The notes under the pieces were generated by a model. It was not told where the DNA came from. It ran no database searches and was given only the letters and a program-made list of their open reading frames with translations. Of a DNA stretch of 64,000 nt, positions 10,605 through 22,700 are shown piece by piece (within the stretch, counting starts at the first letter, position 1; each line of letters begins with the position of its first letter). The DNA comes from Isoetes taiwanensis (lineage: Eukaryota; Streptophyta; Lycopodiopsida; Isoetales; Isoetaceae), in the NCBI GenBank assembly GCA_021234155.1, contig JAJEKV010000077.1, positions 3,128,472 to 3,192,471 of the forward strand. The letters run 5' to 3'. The translations under genes were made by a program, and so were the position numbers.

Positions 10605-13600
10605 GATGGGTCCTATGACACAACAACTTGGCCGATAGAAGAAGAATCTACCTCATAAAGACCGAGGCAAACGAAGACAACTAGGGGAATACTTGGATGA
10701 CTTGTTAAAATAGGCAACTGGAACCAATAAGAATAACAGGTTAAGCAGGCGGATGAAGTAACTGAGGTCATCGGAGCAAGAGGTATGATAACGGAACTAT
10801 GGCAAGTCAAGAGGTGGGACGAACAAATGAAGGCAAGATGGATAGAAGAACTAAGACGTATCAAGAGGTAAAATGAAAGGAAAAAGAGGAAACGCAATGT
10901 GGAAAAGGACTAAAAGCAAGCGAAAAAGAAAATACAACCCTGGTAGATACCCATATTCCAAGTCTAACATGTACCAATCCACAAAGACAAAAGATGAACA
11001 ACTGTGGGCATCCAGATCAAACACACTCAACAAGAAAAAATACAAGAACATGTCAACTAATCATAAACACTTCCAGAGTGGAAAAAGAGCATGACTAGTT
11101 TAAGAACTAGAAAAAACAGAGACAATTGCAATACTAAAACGAGGCCAAAACTACAACCAAACGAGAATGAAGATAAAGGATAAACTGCTAGAAATGAACA
11201 GGAATGCCTAGCCAAAAAACACATCTAAGAATTGATAGAGCCGATGATGCAACAAAAGGAGATTAATGGGACGCTATGATCAAAGACATAACGAAAGTGC
11301 AAATAGAGCAATGTGGCCAAAGGAAATATAGAAGTGCAAGAGGACTATCAAATTGGGACTAACCTAACGAGAGTTACTAACGGAATGTAGCATAGCGAAT
11401 GTTCAAATCGGAGTAACAGAACAATATGAGTAAAATATAATGGAAAAACTGAGGCCAATGGAACTCATGAGATCAAAAAGCGAAAGGTAATAACAAGACT
11501 CAATGGAGAAACACAAACTAGATGGAGCAGAAATATGATTAAAGCGAACCGGGGTACAATAAAGTAATGGAGTGATGCGATTACTCACACTTGAAAAATG
11601 AGTATGGAACAATATGAAGCAAATGGAAAGAAAGAATAAAAGCAGTAGAAGAAATAAAGCAAGAAGTTTAGATGAGAAGACGAAGTAAAGAAACCAACTA
11701 AGTCATAGAGCAAAGGAGAAACCAACCATTAGTATAAGATCACAAAAATCCATGACAACCTCGCAAAAAGCCATGAAAGGTGCAATACTAATGCTCAGAC
11801 AATGTAACATCGAACCATATAAACTGAACACGAAGAATCTAAGGAGAAAAAATCAACGGAGGATGGGGAACGAGATCGTGAATAAAGGAACTGAGCATAT
11901 AGATAACAGAAATGTGTAAAAGAAACTAACAAACCATAAGAAAAGAAGGAATGTCGCGAAAGTAAATGAAATAATTTAGGACAAAAAGAACGTGTCAGCA
12001 TTGAAACGCGGTTTGAATGAAACAAGGACCAGAAAAAGAGAACTGGGACAAATAAATTTAAGGGGATAAATAGAAAAGTCCAAAAGGCTAATAAGCCAAC
12101 AAATTCAGGGAGCAAAAATCCATTAGAATGGATCATACCTGCAAAATATAACGAATTTTGACGGCAAAACAAAGAATCCACACAACACAAAGGAAAAAAG
12201 CAATTAAAATTGGAAACCATGACCAAAAAGAAAAAATGGGATAAATAAGCAATGGTACTAGAAGCATAGACTGTCTCGAAGCTGCGGAGAAAATTTGAAT
12301 AACGAAGCAAGGACCATACAGAATATGAAAAGCAATGGAAAACATGCGGTAAAAGAAATAGTGCAAGCATAGAGAATACCGAATGAAAAACTACAAGATG
12401 GCGAGAATAGAGAGAAAAGAATCACTCCTAATGAAACCGACAAACCACGTCATCGTAAAAATCAGCAATCATAGGGGACCCATAGCCTGCAGAAAGAGGT
12501 TAACAAAATACCAAGGAGAAAACAATGGGACAAAACAGATGCGCATCGACGCTACCATAGACTGAAAAGATGGAAAACTATGGAATAGTCAAGTAATAAA
12601 CTAGATATACGATAGAAACCACTATATGTCCACATGGATGCCCCCACCTAAAAAATGAAATTTTCAATGCAAAATATTTCATAAGCAAAGCGAATTTTGC
12701 TGTAGAAAATGCAAAGATTAAAGAGCAAAAAGAAATAGATATTTAACCGTGAATTTAGGGTCTCCCAATACATCCAATTTCCATCTCGTCGTCAAGAGAC
12801 ACAAACCCCTGCCATCTCCAATGCCACCGAGAACTTGCAGTCTAGTACATGCAAGCCTCTGCTTACTCGACAAAATTCTACATAGGATCGTATATATAGT
12901 GGCCTCCAAATTCCGAAAAACATCTCGCCATAAGGCACTCAAACCCTGCAATTTCACCTGATAAAAAAATAGATGGAGTAAAATGGAAAGAGGGGACTTC
13001 ACATCTAAAGGCATAATAGACTCGATAGTGGTCCAGCTTAAAGTAGAATGCTAGAAAAACCAGGCTGTGTTTCTATTGGCCAGAACAAAATGATCTCCGC
13101 ACAATGTTAGGATCCACAAAGCCGCAGCCCAAAAAACGCCTTCAAAATATAAGAACAAATATTCCTATGATGGGTTCTATGAGACAAACAAGTTGGCCAC
13201 GCTCACTAGGTAAACTCTCAACAACCATGAAGTAAATGTTTGTTGTGGGGACACGAAATCACTTGTTAAGTAACATTGTCATAAGGCAAACCTCCATGCT
13301 ATATAATAAGAGGTCAACCTGGACTAGTAAAGCCATAGAGACAACAACGAAAATGCACAAAATCATAGAAACTATGAGAAGATATCATTATAGTACTAAA
13401 GAAGCATGTGCATATGAAGGCTCAATTCGATCCCAGAGCAATGAAAATGAAGGTGCATATGTGCACATCAAAAGCATGGAATTTGGAAAAAGATGAACTA
13501 TGACGGGATAAGATTAAGCATGCAAGGACAAAAAATGCTAATATAAGCAGAGGAAGCGAAATTAAACAACGGAACTTCACATGTCTTTTTAAACCGAACA

Positions 13601-13699
13601 ATAGAAACTGGAACTTACATGCATCAAAAGAATATCACGAAAAGATGGAACTCTACATGTGTCAAAAGCTTAAAAAATTCAAAGTGAAATGTAAAAAAT

Positions 13700-13700
<1 letters not shown>
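10605..13700. other. T-poor, A/G-rich stretch with no recognised gene
   Basis: The plus strand is strongly depleted in T from about 9.4 to 12.7 kb. Long minus-strand frames (for example 11795-12370) read as F/L/S/Y-rich strings without domains and are composition artefacts. Sequence at 10603-10635 (GATGGGTCCTATGA ... ACTTGGCC) recurs in diverged form at 13170-13200, so some repeat family is present. From 12.7 kb composition returns to ordinary AT-rich DNA. Confidence 0.4.

Positions 13701-13773
<73 letters not shown>
13701..13773. repeat. (GATA)n microsatellite
   Basis: About 18 uninterrupted GATA units. It sits some 40 bases upstream of the LINE-A target-site duplication. Confidence 0.98.
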
Positions 13774-13802
13774 GAGGCATGAAAAACGACACATCTCTGG
13801 GC

Positions 13803-13816
13803 AAAATTAATAGATG
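13803..13816. repeat. LINE-A target-site duplication, left copy
   Basis: AAAATTAATAGATG, repeated at 19729-19742 just after the microsatellite tail of LINE-A. The same 14-mer, with six more bases (CTGGGC before it), recurs at 19805-19824, so the target itself lay in a locally repeated sequence. This makes the exact duplication length uncertain. Confidence 0.7.
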
Positions 13817-14749
13817 ATCTTACTGCTCAGGGAATCAGGCGGGTGCTTCGTGAGGAGCAAGACACCTGTGCACGCCAGCCTCAACCTTATTGTGCGGGGG
13901 ATTGCCGAGGAGCAAGGCGAGGATTTGCTGTGTAAGCTTACCACCCCGTACTTGCAAAGCTCCAATTCACGGTATTTGGTTATCAAGAGTCCAATCGGTT
14001 CTGGAGGACCGAGCATGAGACCCCTGGGCAAAAGTATGCTAGTGGGTATAAAAAAAAAAGCTGCCCCAAAGACTTAGATCAAGACCGGATGTACTATTCT
14101 ATCATAGTATTCCACTTGTTATTAATTGGAGTTGTTACATATTTCTATTGATTACCTAATTACCGCGGTGCTAGTACCGGTAACACCTTAAACAAGCCGC
14201 CATATGGGGTGCTATATGAGTGTTTGTCGATGTGTCCCGACGCCGCTTTTGCACCCCACCAAAGATACTTTTGCCCTGGCCAGTTAAGTTTGCGCCTTGG
14301 ATTGGGAGGCAAAATCTTTGTTGTTGCACCACACCGCCGCTTGAAAGGTAAATATATACCGGATCCGGATCTCACGCCACCGCAACAACGGAAAGAAGCC
14401 AAGAGTTGGTCAAGATAAGAGAGATTCGGCAAGTCGGAGGGGCCTGCCGGTTTGGTTAATGGCAAGATGAAGGTATATGTGCCTCCCTCGTCGGGCGGTT
14501 GAGGCAAACACTCCCACGAACAAATGCTGGCGGGGCGAGCGGTCAACGTATCGAGCCGGAGAGGGCCAGTTGAGTCCTTCCACAACCGCAAAGACATCCA
14601 TCGTGGTCCCATGAGCGAGTCAGTCCGAGTTATTCCAACCACGCCTGGCGTCCTCGTGCACTCGATGGGTCCACACCCAGCCGGCATAGGGAAAGTGTCT
14701 TCGCATTGTTTCCGGAATTGTATGGGCTTCCCGTGGCGTATGGGCGCGG

Positions 14750-15897
14750 CTTGAATGGGATCGCGACGGACATGGACATCGCCTTCTACTTGCAGGAGAC
14801 ATGGGAGTATGAAGGGCATCGATTGCCGACATTCCGAGGATATCAGCATTTCTCACTTGCTAATGAGCGCCATGGCGACGATGGTACGGTGGAGTGGCTT
14901 GCTACTTTAGGGACACCTTAGCATGCAAGATCACACTTCAGAAGTCTAATGCATTTAACCGCTACATGTGGGTAATGGTATTAGAGCCCGGTCATGTCCC
15001 ATTGTTTCTTGCTAGCCGCTACATTCCCCATGCAAAATCTAAGTTCTACCAGTACATGATGCGCATTACCACGATGTCCGTGATGCCGATAGGGAACTCG
15101 TATGATGACATAGACCGCTATAGACGCAGGGATTGTGTTTTTGCTAGAGATTTCAATGCTCGTGACGGGCCCAGATTCGCGGTCGGTGACCTTCCAAAGT
15201 GACGCTAATGCTGATCCGCTTTGGCTTGAGACGGTAGCTATTCAAAGATACACGGCACTCCCGTGATATGGTGGCTAGACCATTTGGCGTGCGCCTAGTC
15301 CAGTCTCTGCGGTTTTTGACATGGTAATTTGTAATGGTATGCGATGGCCACACTCGGGGGTGTTACTTGTAGGAGTGATAGGCGTGATGGGGAGCTAGTG
15401 TGTTGGATTACCTTCTCTCCGGTAAAGCAAACACTTGACATGGTTACACACTTCTCCATTGGCACAAGCACGTGGGATGAGGGAGGCTTTGTCGATCACT
15501 ACCCGCTTTATGTCAATACTGAATTGGGAGCACCAATAGTGGAGACACCGCGAAAGGGGCGGAGGGTTACCATACATCCCACGCCATCGGCGAGGACAAA
15601 GATGAATCTGCGGTTGGTGCGGGAGTTCTGGGGTTTGATAGCTTCTACACACCGCAGCAAGACAGTGCATGGTCGGGTGAGGGCGCCGCTTTTGTTTGGC
15701 CGGGCTTCCTTTGCAAGAAGGGGCCTCCAAGGAGGGACACCGCCGCATTTTCCCGAGAAACCCGTGGTTTGATGCTGATTGCAAGGCTCTAACGAAACCA
15801 CCGCGCTTGGTCATAGATCCACGAGCTGCGCCACAGTGCTCGCAAGACTATAAGCTATTCCTAAAAGGCAAGAAGGGGAGATACATGGCGTAAAACC
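14750..15897 (+). pseudogene. LINE-A endonuclease domain and linker, broken
   Basis: Recognisable endonuclease motifs run in order: LQETWEYEGHRLP near 14790, SRYIPHAKSKFY near 15013, SYDDIDRY near 15100, RDFNARDG near 15150 (the GDFNAR catalytic block, with Gly changed to Arg), ICNGMRWP near 15330, and EGGFVDHYPLY near 15480, equivalent to the catalytic SDHLPL with Ser changed to Val. The linker NPWFDADCK follows near 15760. Frames change between motifs and stops intervene. The domain would nick target DNA for target-primed reverse transcription in a live element. The two motif substitutions and the stops show it is inactive. Confidence 0.8.
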
Positions 15898-17010
15898 GAT
15901 ATCATCGTGATGTAAAATATGGCTTCTTGAGCCGCTACCGCGCGGCTAGGGCGGCAATGAGGGGAGGAGGCCGCCTCTTTCTCCTCCTCGACCGCATTTG
16001 CTACAGCCATCCTTGCAGACCAATCCCTTAATGATGCTAGTGGGGTTTGCCAATGGCCATGGGGTTTCTTTCTTGAAAGAATTTGCAGATTTGATCCAGA
16101 AGCAGCTTCAAGGCGGTCTTTCTGGTTTGTGTTGGTAAGCCACTAACGTGGCCTTTTGCTTTCAGTCTTTTAACAAGAATGATGATTTTGTTAAGCAAAT
16201 CACACTGAAAGGGCGTGGAGCCTATAAGGTGAAGCATTTAAGCGAATTAGAAAGAAAGCGCTTCGGGTCTTCTTAGGCGCCTTTTAGATGGATCCTCTGA
16301 TCAGATGGTTTTCTTCCCCTCCTCTTGCTCTTTCTTGCTAGCGGGAAGATTTAGGGATGTTTTCTTGGAAAGAGCCAGTGTAAGTTCTTGGTCACAATTT
16401 TACAGTTTTAAAACAGGATGTCAGATTGTTTGATATTGCCGAGCTAGGGAGCTTTTGGTGTCCAGGAAGACGCTTCTATATCAAGACCAGATATCATGAG
16501 CCAAACTTTAGGGGAGTTTTGGTGGCTGGGCTGTGTGTCTAGCCTATTGCAGGTTGGCCGACTGGCACTTCCCGACAATGCAGCATCTCATTTCAATCTC
16601 ACATTTGGTAGCAAAACTGCAGAATTGGATCATAGTTCGAAGCATATTAGCTTCTCTGAGCAGTGCGGGAGATTGTTCAGGTTACCCTTTGTCTCTTTTC
16701 TCTTCATTTCTAAATTTGCAAGAGGTTCTTGAAGCATTCAAGATTTGTCTACAGCTTGTGGAAATTGCGGATTTAACTCCTGTAGTATTCTATTTAGCTA
16801 AGAAGATGTTCATACTGTAGTATTAGTTGGATAGAAGAAGAGGTTGAGAGAGCCGTATGAGTACTATAGCTGCAGACATGATTCAGATCCATGTGGGATC
16901 CTTTGTACTTTATTCATATCTGATCCATGAGGGATCTTTGTATTGTAATTCTTCCAATATTTTCAATACAAAAAATTCTTACCTTCAAAAAAAAAAAAAA
17001 AAAAAAAAAA
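15898..17010 (+). mobile_element. Poly(A)-tailed retro-insertion nested in LINE-A
   Basis: ACATGGCGTAAAACC at 15883-15897 recurs as ACATGGCGTGAAACC at 17011-17025 (one mismatch), flanking a 1.1 kb block that ends in 24 A residues (16987-17010). Removing the block rejoins the LINE-A linker, giving WRETR and AEPKAFWRKV right after GKKGRYMA. The 3' end (GGGATCCTTTGTACTTTATT ... TACCTTC-An) resembles the 3' end of the L1 at 28.6-37.1 kb (GGGATCCTTTTGTACTCACT ... TACCCTCAC-An). It is therefore probably a 5'-truncated L1. No protein domain was recognised inside it. Confidence 0.75.
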
Positions 17011-17025
17011 ACATGGCGTGAAACC

Positions 17026-18600
17026 CGTGGATCGCCGTTTGACATGCTCATGGCAGAGCCAAAAGCTTTTTGGCGTAAGGTGTTATACCGTGGTTGCCGG
17101 TGGTCTGTTAATGTAAGTGTGGAGCAATGGACGCACCGCTGCGGGAGTTATATGACCCCCGTGAGCTAATGCCGTGGTCCCGGATCGTAGGGAGAGGTGC
17201 TGCGACTCACGCCCTCCGTGCATCCGGCGAATGGCAAGGCAAAGGATTTATGAGGGCCGCAGGCGAGCCGCTGAAATGGGGTTGCCCATCCGTGGTAGGG
17301 CCCCGAGACGGTGATCATTAACCGTGCCTCGAGAGGGGCTCCCTAGGGAGTGGATGGTTAGTAAGGTTGTTCCCGTGCATAAAGCCGGTAATATGGATGA
17401 GCCGCACATTACCGGATGATTATGGTAAGCTCGCTGTTTGCAAAGCTCCTAGCAGGGGTGGTGGAGAAGAAACTCACTAAGTGGGCCGAGGAGGCAGAGG
17501 TGCAGGCAATTGGCCAGGCAGGCTTTCGCCCAGCTCACTCCACGACCGACCATATCTTCACTTTGAGAGTGTTGATGGAGGCAAGCCGGAATGCGCGACA
17601 GGACTTGTATTGCTGCTTTGTAGATTTTAAGACTGCATATGATACCGTCCCCTTACATCCCCGGGCGAGGGTTGCAAGAATTGCGAAGTTCCACAGAGTT
17701 GCGTAATGGGGTGCACCCGACTTTATGATGGGATTTATGTTGCACTGCCTTATGAAGATCGGCGGGTAGCTAGCACTATGGGAGTTAAGCGGGGCTGCCC
17801 GCTGTCTCCAACGCTTTTTGGGTTGTACGTTGATAGCTTGGAGATGTGGATGCAGCACCATGGGGGAGCCGGGGTGCAATTATCTGGGCGACCTCTGTGA
17901 GCCAGCCACTATATGCGATGATGTAGCTTTGCTAGCCCACACGGCAAGCGGTATGCAAAGAAGATTTGATGCCCCTCGGTTCTCGTGGGGCAACGGAATG
18001 ACAAAGAACTTGCACAAAACTAAGCTTCTCGATCCTCGCCCTCAAACACCCTATTCCTGGAGTTATATTACGGGGGACGTGAAGTGGAGATGGTGCGGAG
18101 CTTCAAGTATCTGAAATTGATTTCACTACTAACATGTTGTGGGATGAGTGTGTGGAGAGGAGAGCCGCAGGCTGGAAGGCTTTTATATGCGATTAAACGC
18201 TGCGTGTTGCCTGATAGATCTCTCGCGGATCGGGCGAGGAGAGCACACCTGCTTAGGGCTTTGGTCGAAATTGGTGCTGCTATATGGGGTGGAGGTTTGG
18301 GGCCCAAAGAAGCTAGCAAAACACGTGGGATAGGTTGGAAGGGGTGCGTAAAGCTTTCTTGACATATAGCTTGGGAGTGAAGGACACCGTATCGATTTTT
18401 TGTTGTATGAGACGGGTTCCGCCTTTACAAAGATTCGCTATGCGCAGCATCTTACTTGCTTCCATAAGGTGGATGGGATGGATGAGCATCGCTTGCCCCC
18501 ACAGTCCGTGTTGTTAACGCAGGGGCCCCCTTTACACTACTATCCGCTTGTTCAGATCGCTATTGTGTGTCCCGCCTGGTAAAGACTAGTGCCGTGGTAT
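17026..18600 (+). pseudogene. LINE-A reverse transcriptase, broken
   Basis: After the nested insertion the LINE continues with EPKAFWRKV (17060), then RT blocks: QAGFRPAHSTTDHIFTLRV (about 17512-17570), YCCFVDFKTAYDTVPL (about 17610-17660, holding the first catalytic Asp), GVKRGCPLSPTLFGLYVD (about 17782-17835) and CDDVALLAHT (about 17918-17947), which corresponds to the YADD box with Tyr-Ala reduced to Cys. A later block reads LLYGVEVWGPKK near 18272-18310. The blocks lie in different frames with stops between them. Family: LINE RT with an N-terminal endonuclease; an RTE-like clade is possible from the microsatellite tail, but I cannot place it. Confidence 0.85.
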
Positions 18601-19004
18601 AACCATTTCCAAGCTCATAAGCTCCACCGCACCATAGCCACATCTTCACTTTCTCTCGTTATGAAAACATAGACACATAGCCAATCGTGAGAGATTCTAA
18701 AGTCGACTGCCTACTAGTGCTTATTACAGCCAAGCTATAACAATTCTTGATAGTGGAGTTCAAGAAGAACCCGACATTTTGCAAAAATGTCGTTGAAGAA
18801 GGATGATGCGCCGTAATCCGCACTTAAGAATTTCGCTCAAAATAATTAAATCCTTTTCAAAAAGAGTCTTTAGAATAGAGATTGCACTCATTTACCATTT
18901 GAAATTTGCCGCTGGACATTTTAGAACCGGAGAACTTGCCCAAATGTAGTAGTCCAAATCCCACGTAAAATCGCAACGAACCACCGTAAGGGATGGTTTA
19001 GGAG

Positions 19005-19451
19005 GTGGTCTATGGATTACCACGATGGTGGCACCGGCATTCCGATCACATGCGCCAGAATGGGCAATTGATGCGGGCTATGCCGCCACCCCGTGGGATG
19101 CCTCTACTCTTGCAAAGCCCAAGACAGAGCACTATCACGCCGATTAATCTCGCCTTGAGCATGGACCCCACCTCGGTGCCAAAAGCACATCTCTCGGAAG
19201 AAACCAGAGCTATTGCTGCCATAAGGATCGGGTTCCCATTACCTCTAATTGAAACAGTCGGGGGGGGTGAATGGCGGGCCGGATCCCCGGGGAGGGAGAG
19301 GATATGTCGGTGTTGTGAGATGCACGTGATAGAGGATGAGCACCATGCCCTCCAAATGCCAAAGATATGCCCATGTCCGAAAGCAAATAAGACACCGATC
19401 TTAGATGCTCCGACACGCCGCTACATCGGTTACTCGCATCACCTATGGTAG
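19005..19451 (+). pseudogene. LINE-A C-terminal Cys/His region
   Basis: This 148-codon frame holds the C-terminal motif ICRCCEMHVIEDEHHAL (CxxC ... EDExH) near residues 103-120. The same motif occurs as LCQRCQVGAVEDECHTL at about 25365-25415 and on the minus strand near 52650-52600. Such a zinc-binding-like tail is common at the end of non-LTR ORF2 proteins. The Met at 19005 is internal to the original ORF. Confidence 0.7.
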
Positions 19452-19710
19452 CACGACCGGGAGCTTACATCCTGCAGATTTACCGGCCGACTTGCTCTTC
19501 GGGGCATGGTATTTGAGAGCCTAATGTTAGGGTTTTTCCTCCCAAGTCGGGGTTTTTCATCCCGGTAGTAGGGTTCTCTTTGTCTGATTACATTGTTTGT
19601 TTTTGTGTTGGGGTTTTTGGCTTTTTTGCCTGTTCTCTGCATGTACCGTCTCATAGGTCTCTGGCCTCCGTGGACGTTAAAATAAACTTCCTTCCTTCCT
19701 TCCTTCCTTC
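19452..19710 (+). repeat. LINE-A 3' UTR and (CTTC)n tail
   Basis: The untranslated end is rich in GTTGGGGTTTTTGGC-type runs and finishes with GGCCTCCGTGGACGTTAA (19663-19680), then AATAAA and CTTC repeats to 19710. It is about 80% alike by eye to 38060-38283. The terminal motif is shared with four other LINE ends in the window. Confidence 0.85.
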
Positions 19711-19742
19711 TAAAAAAAATAATAATAAAAAATTAATAGATG

Positions 19743-22700
19743 AAAATTTAGACCCAAAAGTGCTAAAACCGGACACGTTTTGACGCGAAAATACAAATAC
19801 ATCCCTGGGCAAAATTAATAGATGGAAATGTTTAAACACAAAAGATGCAAAAAATGTACCTTGCTAGCGGGATCCAGGATCCAATCTTAGAAAAGAGAGA
19901 TCTTACCAATAGGCCACAATCTCACATGTGAATATTTGACTTGAGATTTCTAAATGAATGTTGACGCAAAAACTCCAATGATATTAAAGTAGGATTTCGG
20001 CAGACCCTGTGCACCGCTCGAATCTAGGCCTTGGCCAGAGGATCGGGATCAAAGCTAGGTTCTCGCTCCGCCTGGATAAAGCCACAGAAGCGATACATGT
20101 CGAATAAAAGGCAGATCGGATTCGTGTGCCCAACACAAAAACCTCGTTACTAGCTGCAAACAATTGTGAACCTTGCAAAAAGAAATCTAGGCAAATGTAG
20201 AAAGAGTAAGCCAAGTAAGACCATTGCAAAAAGCAACGAGATGTGTTCAAGTGTTATAGAAGCATGTGCATACGAAGGTCCGTAAGAAACTGAACTTGGA
20301 GCACTAAACCCTGAAAAATCACCAAGCCATAAACAAGTAAAACTATAATCTTCATGAATTAAAGCATACCTCAAGGCATATGTCTTGTACGACTCCTACT
20401 TACTTGCCACCAACCTTCCAATAGATAGACAAGGTAGTTTATACAAGATTAAGGCAACTCAATTTGGAAATCAAAATTATAAAATTAGTTTTTAGAGAAC
20501 CGCCAACATTAAGTAGGACACAAAGCTATAGAACCAATAAAAAAAATTACCAAAGGGGAAAGCAAGGACCGGTATCCCCCCAGCCAAGGGACCATGGGAA
20601 ACAATGGCCCGGTATCCCCTTAAAAATCCACCTTCGGCAGAGGCAGAGGCGGTTGCAGAATTAGGTAGAATTGACTTCAGGGGATGCCGACACAGCCAAT
20701 CGACTCGATCCAACCCAATCTATGGCACACACAAGGATCTGGCTACGGAATAGAAGGCAGTCAAGAATAAAATAAGAACAACAATTCAGGAAGAGACAAA
20801 AACCCAAATAGATTTGATCAGAATATCTGAGACGGAAAAGAAACCTCTGAGACCGAGCTAGAAGCCAAGAGATCGGCCAAAAGGGGATTATGATTAACAA
20901 ACAGAAAAAACAGAATTATGGAGATGAAGTAAAAAGAGACAGAACTGATCCATAGAGAGGAATTACAGGCTAGAATGAATCAACTTCACTGGAAAGGCTC
21001 GATAAGAGGAATCTGGCACATGAATAGAAGGATCTGGCTACATAACAGAAAGAGGTGCCTTACACAGGAAAACCCTGGAGCGGAATCGCATGTGTTGTGT
21101 CCATCTGGCATAAGAAAACTTGATCTGGTCATCAGATGAGCAGAATAGAAACCTGCAGAGGAGCAGATCTGGAAAAACTGAACAAAGAAAGCATGGAACT
21201 GTGATCCAGCCCATCCGATTTATGAAACCTGGCCGAAGTGGAGCTCCACAACTGAATCCAAACCGAGCCAAGGCGGACAAGGTGTCGATTCATAAACTAT
21301 GACTCATCATAAACCAAGAGATAGCTACTTGCAAAAGAAACCAGAGATAGAAAAAACTAACGTCGATCCACAATCATGACTCCATCACAAACAAGGCATA
21401 CATACATGATCAAAGAAGGAAAAACTAACCTCGATCCACAACCACGGCTCCATCCTGTAAGCTAGAACATAACTCATAAGAATGGTAATTGATACATTTT
21501 TGTGTATTTTTAATGTGAAGCATCACTGCCATATATGAACTCCTAGAAAGGGTTTGGCTAGTTTTTGTGTTCTTGATTTAATATGATTTTTTTTGTGAAC
21601 CTTCAAAATGCCCTTTAATGGTCCATCATGGGACAGGTCTAGTGTTAATGTAAGGATTTTGCCTTGTTTCCATGCCTATATGCTATTTTTTCCATGCCTT
21701 TATCCCGATTCATTCACTTAACCTTCGCATTAATTTTCAAGCCTTCAAATCCATGTTTTGGCCTTCATTGGCCAGTCAGACCCATTGACTTTGGATAAAA
21801 TCAGCTCAAAAAAACCTTTCCAAGACCAAGCCGTGCTTATTAAGCCAAATGCCATGTCACCTCCATTTTGCCATGTCATCAAGCCACTTGAACAAAAAAA
21901 GTCTTAAAATGGGAACGTTTACAAAAAAGACATTAAGGTGAATGCCACATCACCGAATTGCCATTCTAGTCATCAAAATTGCCACCTCACCAAGTTTGAC
22001 CCAAACGCTAAAAAATGTTAAAGGTCAAACTTTTGCTTTTGTATTTGCCAACTATTTGCCACTTGTTTACACCTCAGTTGTCCTAGTCACTATATTTCTT
22101 CTATTTTTGCCAAAAGAAAAAGGTGAAAAGAAACTTTTGCAAGAGGAATGAATCTTACTAGGGAGGGTTAGTAACAACCAATCCAACCAAAAAGATTTGC
22201 CTATTCTATATTCTATTCCCCATTCCTTCCACCAATCCCTCCCCCACCCCCACCCCAATTTAACATGGGTTTAGGATTCTTCGCGTCTCTCTTAATCTTG
22301 CAGTAGTGATCAAACATTGAAGTTTGGCTCTAGGACTATGAGACATTTCATGCCTTAAGAAAACTTTTTGGGGTTCATGCGCAGAAAAAGCCCGAAACAA
22401 ATAATGTGCTAATGTGGGTTGCCCTTCCAATTGTGTTGGAGATGGGGTCTAGAAGCTAAGCTAATGATGCAAAAGATGCTTAAGTTAGATGTCTGATATG
22501 CTAGACACAGACAAACGATAGAGGATATAGCATCATCCATCTAATTGGTTTTAGATGTTATTGTTTATTTGAACTATAGTAGAAGGAAGAAATCCCAAAT
22601 GCCATATCTTCAAGCATTAGTTAGCTATTGAATTCAATAATACAAGTCCAGTTTGTTTCTTTGAGCAATAAACTTGGAGGAGTTTCTTTGATCCTGTGTA

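Larger units (their letters stand above)
13817..19728 (+). mobile_element. LINE-A: near-complete non-LTR retrotransposon with (CTTC)n tail
   Basis: A 5.9 kb element bounded by a 14-bp target duplication. In order it carries an unassigned short 5' frame (13814-14077), apurinic-type endonuclease (14.75-15.8 kb), linker, reverse transcriptase (17.4-18.1 kb), a C-terminal Cys/His region (19.2-19.45 kb), a 3' UTR and a (CTTC)n tail (19688-19710) followed by a short A/T stretch. It is interrupted at 15898-17010 by another retro-insertion. The coding part is GC-rich compared with its flanks and broken by many stops. Paralogous 3' ends occur at 24655-25786, 38060-38283, 39127-39195 (minus), 42890-45104 and 52381-52745 (minus). 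Confidence 0.85.

Noticed and set aside
11795-12370. 191-codon minus-strand open frame
   Set aside because: Translation is F/L/S/Y/C-rich with no domain, and it lies in the T-poor stretch where stop codons on the minus strand are rare; a composition artefact.
14160-14849. 229-codon minus-strand open frame
   Set aside because: It lies opposite the LINE-A 5' region and endonuclease, shares no domain, and is a shadow of GC-rich coding sequence.
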